Part shown: positions 53,162-63,010 of the stretch, in pieces
How the letters are laid out: each line of letters starts with the position of its first letter
Numbering within the stretch: the stretch's first letter is position 1
Translations under genes and position numbers: made by a program
Notes under the pieces: model-generated
Seen by the model: the letters and a program-made list of their open reading frames with translations, nothing else
Databases searched by the model: none
What the model was told of the DNA's origin: nothing
Assembly: GCA_019359035.1 (NCBI GenBank)
Contig: JAHHIC010000063.1
Coordinates: forward strand, 1-64,000
Direction of reading: 5' to 3'
DNA: 64,000 nucleotides
Origin: Scytonematopsis contorta HA4267-MV1
GTDB lineage: Bacteria; Cyanobacteriota; Cyanobacteriia; Cyanobacteriales; Nostocaceae

Positions 53162-53485
53162 TCATAGACATGAAATAGTCTGAACTTTAATATCTACATG
53201 AAGCTTTTTACGAAGAACATTGAGGATAGCGGTCAGATTATCCATTGTAGGATTGCCTTTTGCTGATAACATCCGGTGAAGACTCTTGCTCGGCTTAGAT
53301 GTTTCAATTGCAAGTTCTTCAAAACCTACAGTCGCATTTACAAGGTCTCTCAATATAAGTCTTGCTGTTTCTGGTTCACCGTTAAGAAAGAGGGAAATAG
53401 CTTCATCAAGTAGAGCTGCTGCAAATGCTGAATCTCGTTGCACTCGCGCATGAACCGTTTCTTTGAAATCTCTTGTTAATGTCAT
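53162..53485 (-). CDS. HTH antitoxin of a RelE/HigB-type pair
   Basis: The 107-residue protein has a C-terminal HTH region (GFEELAIETSKPSKSLHRML, then GNPTMDNLTAILNVLRKKL), typical of HigA-like DNA-binding antitoxins. The N-terminal half (DSAFAAALLDEAISLFLNGE) is helical and probably blocks the toxin. It starts five bases after the toxin stop, so the order is toxin then antitoxin as in higBA operons. It likely represses its own promoter together with the toxin. Confidence 0.85.
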   Translation of the reverse strand: MTLTRDFKETVHARVQRDSAFAAALLDEAISLFLNGEPETARLILRDLVNATVGFEELAIETSKPSKSLHRMLSAKGNPTMDNLTAILNVLRKKLHVDIKVQTISCL

Positions 53486-53490
53486 AATTG

Positions 53491-53865
53491 TTACTTCTTT
53501 TTTCTCTTTTTTTTCTCAGGTTCTTCTTTTTTTTCTTCTTCTTCACTAGCCGCTTTCTTTCGCCTTTTGTACTCTTGGTACAGTTCTCTAGCTTGCTCAA
53601 TATCCGATTGCTGACCTTTCTTGGTTCCACCCCCAAACAAGACGATAAGTTCCTTACCATCCATTGCCAAGTAAATCCGATACCCTGGTCCCCAATCAAT
53701 TTTGTATTCGCCGATTCCATCAAACCATTTGATGCTTGATGTATTGCCTAACTCTAAACGAGACTTAGCAACTGTCACCTTCGCCGCAGCGGTGGCATCC
53801 AGGCCATCGAACCATTTTTGATAAGGGTTTGAACCATCTTCTCTAATATATTCTTGGATTTCCAT
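53491..53865 (-). CDS. RelE/HigB-type toxin with Lys/Glu-rich tail
   Basis: The 124-residue protein matches the phage-derived killer/RelE group: MEIQEYIREDGSNPYQKWFD, KVTVAKSRLELGN, YKIDWGPGYRIYLAMDG and LIVLFGGGTKKGQQSDIEQA. Such toxins cut mRNA on the ribosome. I start at 53865 (MEIQEY) rather than 53913. The normal end is near YQEYKRRK; a further 20 residues consist almost only of Lys and Glu (EEEEKKEEPEKKKRKKK). The tail is coded by purine-rich DNA and may be a slippage product. Confidence 0.88.
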   Translation of the reverse strand: MEIQEYIREDGSNPYQKWFDGLDATAAAKVTVAKSRLELGNTSSIKWFDGIGEYKIDWGPGYRIYLAMDGKELIVLFGGGTKKGQQSDIEQARELYQEYKRRKKAASEEEEKKEEPEKKKRKKK

Positions 53866-54051
53866 ACTAGTACATGAAGGCAGAAGTACGAAGGCAGAGG
53901 GCAGAAGGTGCAAAAGCTTATAATAAAAGCTTTTTGTCTAGTACTAATTGTTGCCTTATTTCCGCCGATTTGTACTAGATATTACGGTAACTTATATGTT
54001 ACTCTAAGTCAAGTTTTATTTATTTTTATTTATGGATAAGGTAATTTTGTC

Positions 54052-54076
54052 TTCCCTACTCCCTACTCCCTACTCC
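54052..54076. repeat. CCCTACT heptamer repeat
   Basis: Three to four CTCCCTA-type units overlap the very end of the helicase gene (stop at 54070). The repeat may have supplied its last codons. Confidence 0.6.
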
Positions 54077-56751
54077 ACAACCTCATTCACAGGGAACCTA
54101 TCAATCAACTGCATAGCTCGGTGAGCATTACGATACAAAGCTGATGACAAATTAGGCACATGGGGAATTTGCGACAACAAATCCAGAGTGCGACGTAAAA
54201 TCCTTACCACATCCCCCTCATCCAAAGTGGTATTTTCGCAAAGCTCCGTCCAGTCAATCCCCAAAGCCCACTGTTCCACCACAGAGATTAAATTAATATA
54301 CCTATTTTCTAAGCCTACAGGTAAAGCCACACCATGTCGATATTGCACCTTCAACACAGAGCGACGAATTTTTTGCAACCCCGACCAAGCTTCATCGGCT
54401 TCTGAAGATAAACTAAATTTAACAAAAGTATCAGGACGAGGAGTCTCAGTTACCAAAGCAGCTACGACCGCAGCCAAATGTTGCGGGTCTAAATTATCTA
54501 ACACACCGCTAGCTAACGATAAACCCAACCATAATTCATTTTCACCGCGAAGTGATGCCGCAATTTGTCCTAAGTTAGTTGGTAATAACTCATTCAGAGC
54601 ATCAAAATGCTGCAAAATTGTAATTAAATTAATAAACTCTTCCCAATATTGCCGGGACTTTTGCTCAACTTCCGCTTGCAACTCCAAATACTGTTCTTGT
54701 ATTTCCTCATAACGCGCTCGACGTTTGAACAGACCAGCCGTGCTACCAGTTTGATGCAAAGGATGAGCTTGAATTTGTTCTTGCAATGCTTCCACCCGTC
54801 GCATTTGTTCCATCACTTCGTATGGAGCACTCAACGAATTACCGGGGTCTACCGGAATTTGCACCGCAATTAGACTTGTTTCCTGATTACCCTTTCGTGA
54901 CTGTCCAGGCTTTAAAGGCATTTCTGCTGGTGGTAACAAACTTGGCGATATATCAATCCGTGGAATTTCTGCATACAAATCTACTACATCCGCCGTCGTT
55001 GCCACATACCAACGGTTATCCTGACCCAAACAAACTAAATACGGTGCTTGTCCAGAACCGGGTGTCTTCCCAACTAAAACAGCAGTTATGGGTTTAGAAA
55101 CAAGAATATTTTTACCTTTTAAGCTCAGTAATGTCCCGGAAACGGCAAAACTCAAGAGCATCGTCATTTCCGAACCGCGAGTCTCCCGTGCTTGCTCTTG
55201 CAAGGTTTTCAATATTTGACGCTCGACTTTCAAGCGTTCTCGCAATTTTTCATAACGTGCGACATCAGCTTCATCTACTGCTGCAATTTCTTCGGAAAGT
55301 ATTCCCAGCTGTTGTTGCATCTGGTCAATTAAATCAAACTGCGGTTTTAGGTGTAAATTCGCTAAATACTGCCCAAAACTGCGTTCTACCAATTCTCTTG
55401 TTTTTTCTAGAGTATGAGTCTGTAGTAAATTTAGTACCATCCCGTAGCTCGGCGTAAAATGACTCTTTAAGGGGTCAGCTTTACGAGTTGCCAAATCTGC
55501 TGCATCTTTTGCCCCTTCAAAAGGAGTTTGCAACGTTACTACATGACCTTCTTTATCCATCCCCCGACGACCTGCCCGTCCCGCCATTTGTAAAAATTCT
55601 GACGCATTTAGCAAACGGTGTCCGGTATCGGTACGTTTAGAAAGGCTAGAAATAACAGTGGTTCTAGCGGGCATATTAATTCCCGCTGCTAAAGTCTCAG
55701 TCGCAAATACTACCTTTATTAAACCCTGTTGGAATAACTCTTCTACCAACGATTTCCAAGCAGGTAAAATTCCAGCGTGGTGAGCAGCAATACCCCGATA
55801 AAGAGGCCCTACTTGCCCAGGACGCCCAGCCTCTGGATTACGAGTTAAAAAATCATCAATCTGCCTACGTAATTCCCGCGCTTCATCTTGGTTTACCAAC
55901 CACAAATCCCCTAATTCTCCGACTGCTTTATCACATCCTTTACGGCTAAATATAAAGTAAATCGCCGGTAGCATATCCCGCTCGTGGAGTTTGCTGAGGA
56001 TAAAATCTATAGTCGGAGTTTCAGCTCTAGCAATAGTTTTTCTGTCTCCGTCCCTTTTGCCTCTTTTCTTCAGACGAGAACTAATCGCTTTTTTGTTATC
56101 TTCCAGTAATGGGAACAGTCCCTTACTGTTACCGAAGTAGAACTCTAAAGGAACAGGACGAAAATCAGAATAAATTAAATCTGTCGGACCATGAACTTTA
56201 TTTAACCAGTCCGTTAGCTGGTCACTATTCGCAACAGTCGCGGAAAGTGCTGCCAGCTGAATTTCCTGTGGGCAATAAATAATTGACTCTTCCCAAACCG
56301 TCCCTCGTTGACGGTCGTTCATGTAATGACACTCATCCAGAACAACTGCCTCCACATCTACCAAGGAGGTTCCGACTTGTCCGATGGATGTGCCATAAAG
56401 CATATTTCGGAAAATTTCTGTAGTCATAACTAAAATTGGCGCATCCCTATTTATAGAAGCATCGCCAGTTAATAGTCCGACTAAATCATGACCGAATTTT
56501 TCCCGAAAATCCCGTAGCTTTTGATTCGATAGCGCCTTCAAAGGAGTTGTGTAAAATACACGTTTTCCTCGTGCAAGAGCGCGATAAATAGCGTACTCCC
56601 CGATTAAAGTCTTACCTGAACCAGTCGGCGCACAAACTACTACGGAATTCCCAGCATTAAGGGAAGCAATTGCGTCTAACTGAAACTGGTCAAGCTCAAA
56701 GGGGAATATAGAATTGAGGTCAAGTTCTGGAGACAGCGCAGTATAACTCAC
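54070..56751 (-). CDS. Ski2-like DExH RNA helicase
   Basis: The 893-residue protein has the Ski2/Mtr4 arrangement: Q-motif-like FPFELDQFQLDAIASL, motif I APTGSGKT, Ia TTPLKALSNQK, II DECHYMND and III LSATVAN. Motif VI lies in QMAGRAGRRGMDKEGHV, and a C-terminal DSHCT-like region (about residues 720-890) follows. It probably unwinds structured RNA in processing or decay. Cyanobacteria commonly carry such a long helicase, though its exact role is not settled. It is monocistronic. Confidence 0.93.
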   Translation of the reverse strand: MSYTALSPELDLNSIFPFELDQFQLDAIASLNAGNSVVVCAPTGSGKTLIGEYAIYRALARGKRVFYTTPLKALSNQKLRDFREKFGHDLVGLLTGDASINRDAPILVMTTEIFRNMLYGTSIGQVGTSLVDVEAVVLDECHYMNDRQRGTVWEESIIYCPQEIQLAALSATVANSDQLTDWLNKVHGPTDLIYSDFRPVPLEFYFGNSKGLFPLLEDNKKAISSRLKKRGKRDGDRKTIARAETPTIDFILSKLHERDMLPAIYFIFSRKGCDKAVGELGDLWLVNQDEARELRRQIDDFLTRNPEAGRPGQVGPLYRGIAAHHAGILPAWKSLVEELFQQGLIKVVFATETLAAGINMPARTTVISSLSKRTDTGHRLLNASEFLQMAGRAGRRGMDKEGHVVTLQTPFEGAKDAADLATRKADPLKSHFTPSYGMVLNLLQTHTLEKTRELVERSFGQYLANLHLKPQFDLIDQMQQQLGILSEEIAAVDEADVARYEKLRERLKVERQILKTLQEQARETRGSEMTMLLSFAVSGTLLSLKGKNILVSKPITAVLVGKTPGSGQAPYLVCLGQDNRWYVATTADVVDLYAEIPRIDISPSLLPPAEMPLKPGQSRKGNQETSLIAVQIPVDPGNSLSAPYEVMEQMRRVEALQEQIQAHPLHQTGSTAGLFKRRARYEEIQEQYLELQAEVEQKSRQYWEEFINLITILQHFDALNELLPTNLGQIAASLRGENELWLGLSLASGVLDNLDPQHLAAVVAALVTETPRPDTFVKFSLSSEADEAWSGLQKIRRSVLKVQYRHGVALPVGLENRYINLISVVEQWALGIDWTELCENTTLDEGDVVRILRRTLDLLSQIPHVPNLSSALYRNAHRAMQLIDRFPVNEVVE

Positions 56752-56936
56752 TTAATTAATAATTAAACCAGACTGATTTTTATATTTTTTTAATCTCTGA
56801 AAGGGATTTTGTATTTAGCCTGCCCCCAAAAGCATCCCCGACAGATATTATTTTAATTGTACATTATTATTGGTTATTTGTTATTGTTCGTCGCTACATT
56901 TGTTGTCATCGCTCAACAATAATTGCTTAAAATAAA

Positions 56937-57761
56937 TTATTTCCCTAACTCTTGAGAACGAATAGTAGCAGCTTTGACAGCTTCAATTAAAGCTGAGCGA
57001 AATGCGGCTTTTTCCAATTCAGATACTCCTGCAATAGTTGTTCCACCAGGACTAGTGACGCGGTCTTTTAATTCTGCTGGGTGAAGTTTTGTTTCCGAAA
57101 GCAATTTTGCCGTCCCCAGCACAGTTTGTAACGCCAACTGCTGAGCAATCACTCTAGGTAAACCAGCCGCGACACCACCATCAGCAAGTGCTTCAACCAT
57201 AATTGCCACATAAGCCGGACCGCTCCCCGAAAGTCCAGTGACAGCATCCATAAGACTTTCGGGGACTTCCACAACTTCCCCCACCACTGAAAAAATTTTT
57301 CGTGCAGTTTCCAAATGGTGAGAATCAGCATTAGTCCCAGCAGTTATAGCAGTGACTCCCGCACCTACAGTCGCAGGAGTATTAGGCATAGCCCGAATAA
57401 TAGGTAATTTAGCAAAAGCTGCTTCTAGTTTATGTAAAGATACGCCTGCCAAAATAGAAATCACCAATGACGAAAAACCATTGTTGATATTTATATTGAT
57501 AGCATCTACCAATTCTATAGCAATCGCACTAAAAACCTGGGGCTTTATCGCCAAAAATATCACATCAGTAGCTTGAGTAAAAACAGCAGAATTATCTGTA
57601 GTCGTAACTACGCCATATTGCTGCTCTAAAAAACTACGGCGTGAGGCTTGAGGTTCGCTGACTATAACTTGGGATGATTGGTAAATACCACAAGTGATAA
57701 TACGGGATAATAAAGCGGAACCCATTACCCCGCCACCGATTAAGCCAAATTTAATGGTCAT
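56937..57761 (-). CDS. proC: Pyrroline-5-carboxylate reductase
   Basis: ProC makes proline from pyrroline-5-carboxylate with NAD(P)H. The 274-residue protein has the Rossmann motif FGLIGGGVMGSALL, FLAIKPQV, IRAMPNTPATVGAGVTA, GLSGSGPAYVAIMVEALADG and VTSPGGTTIAGVSELE. Length is normal. It lies downstream of sepF on the same strand (118-bp gap). A proC-sepF-pipY-pipX order is typical of cyanobacteria. Confidence 0.96.
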   Translation of the reverse strand: MTIKFGLIGGGVMGSALLSRIITCGIYQSSQVIVSEPQASRRSFLEQQYGVVTTTDNSAVFTQATDVIFLAIKPQVFSAIAIELVDAINININNGFSSLVISILAGVSLHKLEAAFAKLPIIRAMPNTPATVGAGVTAITAGTNADSHHLETARKIFSVVGEVVEVPESLMDAVTGLSGSGPAYVAIMVEALADGGVAAGLPRVIAQQLALQTVLGTAKLLSETKLHPAELKDRVTSPGGTTIAGVSELEKAAFRSALIEAVKAATIRSQELGK

Positions 57762-57879
57762 TTGTTAATAATTTGATAGTCAATAGCCAATGTAAAAATT
57801 CAAGAGACAAAGAATTTCCGATTTTGGATTTTATTACTCCCGACTTTTAACTTTAGACTGTTGACTAATTTTAACTTTA

Positions 57880-58554
57880 TTACTGTGCCGCTCGATTAAC
57901 TTCGTTGTTCCAAGTATTGGTATTCACGGAACGAGGAGCGCGAACAGGGGGTTGGGGAACTTCATGAAGTACGCCACCCTGAGTGCTAACTTGCACACAG
58001 CTAGGAGTGAATAAAAAGATGCTTTCGCCAATACGTTCTTGATGCCCATCCAGAGCATAAGTACCACCCGCGACAAAATCCACAGCCCGCTGCGCTTGGT
58101 CTGGGTCCATAATCGTTAAATTTAATACGACGGACTTCCGCTCACGCAGTGCTTGAATCGCCTGAGGCATTTCTTCAAAAGTACGTGGTTCTAATACCAA
58201 TACCTCAGAAATCCCGTTAATAGCTCCAGGCATACCAATAACATTACTCATAACCTTTGAACCTGCCGCTACATCAGTTTCCATTGTATTCACGGGTTCG
58301 CGCCAACGTCGATTGGCAGCAGGGGTCTCTTGTTGTACTGGCTGGGGACTTGGTTCCTGGAAATTTTGATAGTTCGTTTGTGGAAAATTAGGTGCCTGAT
58401 AGCTAGGTTGCTGGAAATTTCCAGCTTGCTGCTGTTGTTGCTGCGGTTGCTGGTAGTTATTACTATCTACCTCACCATCTTCATAATATTCCTCGTACTC
58501 AACTTGGTCGTTAAGACCAACAAAATCCCTTAACTTAGAAAATATCTGATTCAT
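57880..58554 (-). CDS. sepF: Cell division protein SepF
   Basis: SepF (Ylmf/Cdv2) anchors FtsZ to the membrane. The 224-residue protein has an amphipathic N-terminus ([14 protein letters not shown]), an acidic and Gln-rich linker ([15 protein letters not shown], about residues 34-75) and the SepF core with [40 protein letters not shown] and [20 protein letters not shown]. The long linker is usual in filamentous cyanobacteria. It is probably co-transcribed with proC. Confidence 0.95.
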   Translation of the reverse strand: MNQIFSKLRDFVGLNDQVEYEEYYEDGEVDSNNYQQPQQQQQQAGNFQQPSYQAPNFPQTNYQNFQEPSPQPVQQETPAANRRWREPVNTMETDVAAGSKVMSNVIGMPGAINGISEVLVLEPRTFEEMPQAIQALRERKSVVLNLTIMDPDQAQRAVDFVAGGTYALDGHQERIGESIFLFTPSCVQVSTQGGVLHEVPQPPVRAPRSVNTNTWNNEVNRAAQ

Positions 58555-58960
58555 TTTTTACTCTCCGGGTGCTGGTCACCTGAATTGAGGTAGCAAAAAA
58601 TCACTTTGCTGCTATCTTCTCTTTATCTGTTTTACAACAAGTAGCGGATAACCATGAGTTATCCCAATCACCGCTAGTAGCATATATTACAAGCGTGGTA
58701 AATGCAACAATCCCGTTATAAACGTACGCGCACTACCCAAACACAATGATGAGTTAAGATTATACATGAACCCATCCAATTGCGAAAGTTTTTCCCTATT
58801 CTTTTTTTATTTGCCTATACTTTTGTAAATATCATAAATTAGAGTATTAACTACGGCCAGATTTTTAGTTTTTTTTAATGCTTCAAAAAAATAGCCCTGG
58901 TACTGATAACTCAAGGCTTGTTTTTTTATACAGTTATTAGATTGTCAATGAGACTTAGTT
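58555..58960. other. 406-bp gap between sepF and pipY
   Basis: No gene or repeat of note was seen. It probably includes the sepF promoter and leader. No terminator for pipXY was recognised. Confidence 0.4.
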
Positions 58961-59632
58961 TTAAATGTTACGCCCTCCAAACAGGATAGTACCTAATCGC
59001 ACCATCGTAGCTCCAGCTTTAACTGCCAGATGATAATCTCCTGACATACCCATCGACAATTCGTGCATTTGAATATGCTCGTAGTTTTGCTCCTGGATTT
59101 CTTGTGCTAATTGGGTGGTTCGAGAAAACACATCTAAAATTTCAGACTCTTTTAATCCCAAAGGTGGAATTGTCATCAAGCCTTGAATTTGTAAATTTTT
59201 GCAAAGATTTAAAGTTGATAAATCAGTCAAAAGTTGTGTTACTGTCCAGCCCGACTTACTAGGGTCAGGCAAGATTTTAACTTGTAGGCAAACTTTGGGT
59301 TTAACAGAAAGTTCTTCAGCAAGTTGATTCAAGCGCTGTGCCAATTTTAAATCATCAACTGAGTGAATCCATTGGAACAGTTCTAGAGCTTTTTTCGCTT
59401 TATTGCTTTGCAAATTTCCGATAAAATGCCACGTAATATCGGATAAGTCTTGCAACTCAACTTGTTTACTAGCTGCTTCTTGAATGCGGCTTTCAGCAAA
59501 ATCCCGAACTCCTGCTTCGTAGGCTTCTTTGATTGCATCGGAAGACACTTGCTTAGTGACAGCTATTAAGCGCACTTGTGGTGGAAGAGAAGTAAGAACT
59601 TGGGCAATACGTGTACGAATAGAACTACTCAT
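58961..59632 (-). CDS. pipY: PLP homeostasis protein PipY (YggS/PLPBP)
   Basis: PipY binds pyridoxal phosphate and keeps vitamin B6 and amino-acid pools in balance. The 223-residue protein shows VRLIAVTKQVSSDAI (PLP Lys), WHFIGNLQSNKAKKAL, IHSVDDLKLAQRLN and SMGMSGDYHLAV followed by MVRLGTILFGGR. It overlaps pipX by four bases (ATGA), so the two are translated together. Confidence 0.95.
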   Translation of the reverse strand: MSSSIRTRIAQVLTSLPPQVRLIAVTKQVSSDAIKEAYEAGVRDFAESRIQEAASKQVELQDLSDITWHFIGNLQSNKAKKALELFQWIHSVDDLKLAQRLNQLAEELSVKPKVCLQVKILPDPSKSGWTVTQLLTDLSTLNLCKNLQIQGLMTIPPLGLKESEILDVFSRTTQLAQEIQEQNYEHIQMHELSMGMSGDYHLAVKAGATMVRLGTILFGGRNI

Positions 59633-59907
59633 TGGAAGGTGCGTTGGAAAACACTTTGCAGATGGTCGTACTCTTCAGAATGTCCTGCACGACGCAGGGT
59701 ACGCAGACGATTTTCTAGCATCATCCTAGCTTCAGTACGTCCGATAGGCTGAAATTTCAGACCTTTTCCGTCAGTTGTAACCAAAAAAAATAAACGTTGA
59801 GCGTAGAGTGTTGTAAAAAGTTCTTGGTTCTCATCAACCATACAGATTCTGTAGAGTAGACCCCAAGTGGGGTGATTAATGTAAGTTTCAGAGTTATCCT
59901 GGTTCAT
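59629..59907 (-). CDS. pipX: PII-interacting protein X, NtcA co-activator
   Basis: PipX shuttles between PII (GlnB) and the nitrogen regulator NtcA according to 2-oxoglutarate level. The 92-residue protein has the Tudor-like N-terminal domain (TYINHPTWGLLYRICMVDEN, YAQRLFFLVT) and a two-helix tail (RTEARMMLENRLRTLRRAG). It is limited to cyanobacteria and so supports the taxonomic call. It is first in pipX-pipY. Confidence 0.95.
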   Translation of the reverse strand: MNQDNSETYINHPTWGLLYRICMVDENQELFTTLYAQRLFFLVTTDGKGLKFQPIGRTEARMMLENRLRTLRRAGHSEEYDHLQSVFQRTFQ

Positions 59908-60341
59908 TTAGTACTGAAGGTATGAGTACATATATTTTTTCGTGCTAAAAGAGAAATGTTCAGACGAGAATAATACTATTCGTCTGAATATTTGCTTAAG
60001 AAGCAAAAAAATTGCAACTTACACAACCAATGGCTTTTGTCAAGCATAGAGTAATACGCCCTATATGTAACTTCTGAGCGTCTAAACAAGAAAACGCCCA
60101 GCAAGCACCGGACAAAAATAGAGAAAGTTATCCACGGCCAAACTTGGAGCCGCGTGTTTGCTGATAACAATCCAAGCCTTCTTCCATGCTGCCACAATTA
60201 CGTTCCTTTTGTCCGATAAAAACATAATTAATCAAGACTTCAGGGCTTCCAAATCAAAAATACCCAAATCCTTTTTTGTCGGATGGGCTTCTAAACCGTC
60301 ATTATGTATATCTAACTTATTGCTAATTGCTCCCCACTCCC
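59908..60341. other. 434-bp gap upstream of pipX
   Basis: I accept no gene here. A 37-codon GTG frame on the minus strand (60082-60195) has AAAAGGA ahead of it but no recognised homologue. The pipX promoter should lie in this gap. Confidence 0.4.
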
Positions 60342-61274
60342 TCAAAACTCTTCAGTTCCAATCGCAAAGCGTATTCCCCAAAACAAAATTAAAATTGCGA
60401 TCGCAAACCAATCGCGGGATTTGAAGCGTAAGTCATGCCACTTGACTCGATGTTCGTTTGGACTTGTAAAACCGCGTACTGTTATTGCTTGAGCCATTTG
60501 TTCTGCGCGTAGGAGTAAGTTTTCTAACAGTCGTTCGACTACCATAAGCCAAACTTTAGCTGCTCCTTTGACTCCCAATTTTTTCCAATTGATTGCCCTT
60601 GTCATTACGGAGCGAATCAAATTTTGTATTTCCTCTAAAACTAGAGGAATAAATCGCAAAGACAAAGTTAATGTCAATGTAATTTCTGTAACAGGTATTT
60701 TGAATCGCCGCAGGGGTTGCATGAGGGTTTCTATACTAGCAGTAATTTCCTCTGGGGCGGTTGTTAATAAATATAAATTTGTGCTGTAGATGACAGTAAA
60801 TAAAATCGTACTGAGACTAACTGCTAAATCCCAAGAACGTCGAGTTACTTTAACTGGTCCGATTTCAACTGGAATATAGCGATAGTCTTTAGAATTAAAA
60901 AATACTATGGAATTTTGGGGAGCAGTCTTATTACTCGATGCTGACTGAGTTAAGACTTGTTCACTTGTTGGTAAACGTGGTTGATATTTAATACCTAGCC
61001 CATCAGGACTAATAGAGGCAATAATTAAAACAAAAAAGGATAGCATTAGCAAAAAACCCATTTGCTGCTGCCAGACTCTCCGAGGAATTCTCGATGCTAA
61101 GGTAGCAAAAATTAATAAAGCTACCAAAAGTACACGCCACAAATTGTTAGCAAAAACATAGGTAGTCAAGAAACTCATCAGCCAAAAAAACTTGACTCGT
61201 GGGTCAAGCCTATGCAGCCAAGTTTGCGGCTCTTCCAAGTAAAGACCAATCGGTAGGGAACGTAGTAAATCCAT
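60342..61274 (-). CDS. CbiQ/EcfT-type ECF transporter transmembrane subunit
   Basis: The 310-residue membrane protein has about five to six helices. It shows the EcfT pattern: SLPIGLYLEEPQTWLHRLDP RVKFF near the start, LRFIPLVLEEIQNLIRSVMT and the coupling motifs TRAINW and AEQMAQAITVRGF, which contact the ATPases. ECF transporters take up vitamins or metals, but the S component and ATPases are not nearby, so the substrate is unknown. Many cyanobacteria carry this stand-alone gene. Confidence 0.88.
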   Translation of the reverse strand: MDLLRSLPIGLYLEEPQTWLHRLDPRVKFFWLMSFLTTYVFANNLWRVLLVALLIFATLASRIPRRVWQQQMGFLLMLSFFVLIIASISPDGLGIKYQPRLPTSEQVLTQSASSNKTAPQNSIVFFNSKDYRYIPVEIGPVKVTRRSWDLAVSLSTILFTVIYSTNLYLLTTAPEEITASIETLMQPLRRFKIPVTEITLTLTLSLRFIPLVLEEIQNLIRSVMTRAINWKKLGVKGAAKVWLMVVERLLENLLLRAEQMAQAITVRGFTSPNEHRVKWHDLRFKSRDWFAIAILILFWGIRFAIGTEEF

Positions 61275-61346
61275 TAATTACTTTTTAGTTTTAAATTTTA
61301 AATTTTGAGTTTTGAATTTTGAGTAAAACGCAAAACCCAAAAATTA

Positions 61347-62711
61347 TTAAACGCGAGCTGCGCGATTAGCACTTGAACTTTCGACATCACGGGTCTTTTT
61401 GCTACGCCACAATAAACGAATAGGAGTACCAGTAAATCCTAATTGTTGGCGAAATTGGCGTTCAATATAGCGACGATAGTTATCGTTAAAGCGTTTGGAC
61501 TCATTGACAAACAGAGCAATAGTTGGTGGTTGGCTACTGACTTGGGTTCCGTAATAGATTTTTCCTTGTCTGCCACCACGACTAACCGGTGGTGAATGCC
61601 ATTTAACAGCTTCTTCTAAAACTTCGTTAATAACCGAAGTACTAACGCGACGCTTGTGTGCTTCTGCTGCAGAATCAACCAATTCCAAGATTTTTTCTAC
61701 CCTTTGTCCGGTGACTGCACTAACAAAAATTGTTTCTGACCATTCGGTAAAATGTAGACGCTGGTCGAGAACTTTCTTATAGTCATAAATTGTATAAGAG
61801 TCTTTCTCTTCAACTGCATCCCATTTATTAACTACCAAAACACAAGCACGACCTTCGTCCAAAATTCGTCCGGCTAATTTCTGGTCTTGCTCAGTGACTC
61901 CATCAACAGCGTCGATAACAATCAAAACTACGTCCGCACGACGAATAGCTTTAAAAGCGCGGTTAATGCTAAAAAACTCTGCACCGTATTCAATATGTTT
62001 CTTTTTACGAATACCAGCAGTGTCAATTAAACGGTATGTTTGACCATTTCGCTCAATAACCGTATCAATCGCATCACGAGTAGTACCGGAGATAGGACTA
62101 ACAATCGCCCTTTCTTCTCCGACAAAAGCATTTAATAAACTAGATTTACCGACATTTGGGCGTCCGATAATAGCGACTTTAATTTCTGTATCTTCTGGTA
62201 TATCCTCTACTTTTGGTAAATAGGGAATCAAAGCATCGAGTAAATCTCCTGTGCCGCTACCATGAATACTAGAAATGGCATGAGGTTCATCTAGACCCAA
62301 TTGCCAAAATTCGGAAGCCTGCATTAAACCCTGTTCTGGTGATTCACATTTATTTACTGCCAATAAAACAGGTACAGGTTGCCGTCTTAGCCATTCAGCA
62401 ATTTCTTCATCTGCTGATGTTGGGCCTGTTTGACCATCTACCAAAAAAATTGCTGCACTTGCTTCTTGTAAAGCTGCCATTGCTTGTTGGCGAATATGTG
62501 GCAAAAATTCAGTATCGTCATTAAATACCAAACCACCAGTATCAACCACCAAAAATTCACGGTCACGCCAAAAAGCGGGAAGGTAAGTTCGGTCGCGAGT
62601 GATTCCAGGTTGGTCAAAAACAATAGCACTTTGTTCCCCAGCTAAACGGTTAACTAGGGTCGATTTGCCCACATTTGGGCGACCAATAATAGCTACGATA
62701 GGTAATTTCAT
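61347..62711 (-). CDS. der: Ribosome assembly GTPase Der (EngA)
   Basis: Der has two tandem GTPase domains needed for 50S subunit maturation. The 454-residue protein shows two P-loops ([14 protein letters not shown] and [14 protein letters not shown]), two DTAG/DTGG switch II motifs, NKCE and NKWD base motifs and a C-terminal KH-like domain ([12 protein letters not shown]). Length and motifs are standard. It lies 72 bp upstream of the ecfT-like gene and may be co-transcribed. Confidence 0.97.
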   Translation of the reverse strand: MKLPIVAIIGRPNVGKSTLVNRLAGEQSAIVFDQPGITRDRTYLPAFWRDREFLVVDTGGLVFNDDTEFLPHIRQQAMAALQEASAAIFLVDGQTGPTSADEEIAEWLRRQPVPVLLAVNKCESPEQGLMQASEFWQLGLDEPHAISSIHGSGTGDLLDALIPYLPKVEDIPEDTEIKVAIIGRPNVGKSSLLNAFVGEERAIVSPISGTTRDAIDTVIERNGQTYRLIDTAGIRKKKHIEYGAEFFSINRAFKAIRRADVVLIVIDAVDGVTEQDQKLAGRILDEGRACVLVVNKWDAVEEKDSYTIYDYKKVLDQRLHFTEWSETIFVSAVTGQRVEKILELVDSAAEAHKRRVSTSVINEVLEEAVKWHSPPVSRGGRQGKIYYGTQVSSQPPTIALFVNESKRFNDNYRRYIERQFRQQLGFTGTPIRLLWRSKKTRDVESSSANRAARV

Positions 62712-62756
62712 ATCTCAACAGTGGATGCTTGATGCTCCAAATATTTATTGTATCTA

Positions 62757-62846
62757 GGGGGAGTGGGGAGTGGGGAGTTGGGAGTGGGGAGTTGGGAATG
62801 GGGAATTGGGAGTTGGGAATGGGGAATGGGGAATGGGAATTGGGAA
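62757..62846. repeat. GGGGAGT/GGGGAAT heptamer STRR
   Basis: About twelve seven-base units lie between der and the metallophosphoesterase gene, in the divergent promoter region. An 89-codon frame through them is repeat-derived. The rest of the 299-bp gap shows no gene. Confidence 0.9.
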
Positions 62847-63010
62847 TAGAAAAAACTAGTGTGAACTATTAATACTACTACATCAGAGACAATTTGTGGG
62901 GTTTCGGTATGGTATGGATACCGTAAATTTACACTCTCTACACCAGGGGGTGAATTGCCAATCGAATTTTGTGTCACATTGACCTGTCAAATTCAGAAAA
63001 AAGGTACAAC

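Noticed and set aside
54188-54712. 174-codon plus-strand frame
   Set aside because: It is antisense to the Ski2-like helicase and has atypical residue composition.
60082-60195. 37-codon GTG frame upstream of pipX
   Set aside because: AAAAGGA precedes it, but the product is not recognisable and composition gives no support.
62708-62977. 89-codon minus-strand frame
   Set aside because: Its middle is only Pro/Ser/Leu/His from heptamer repeats.
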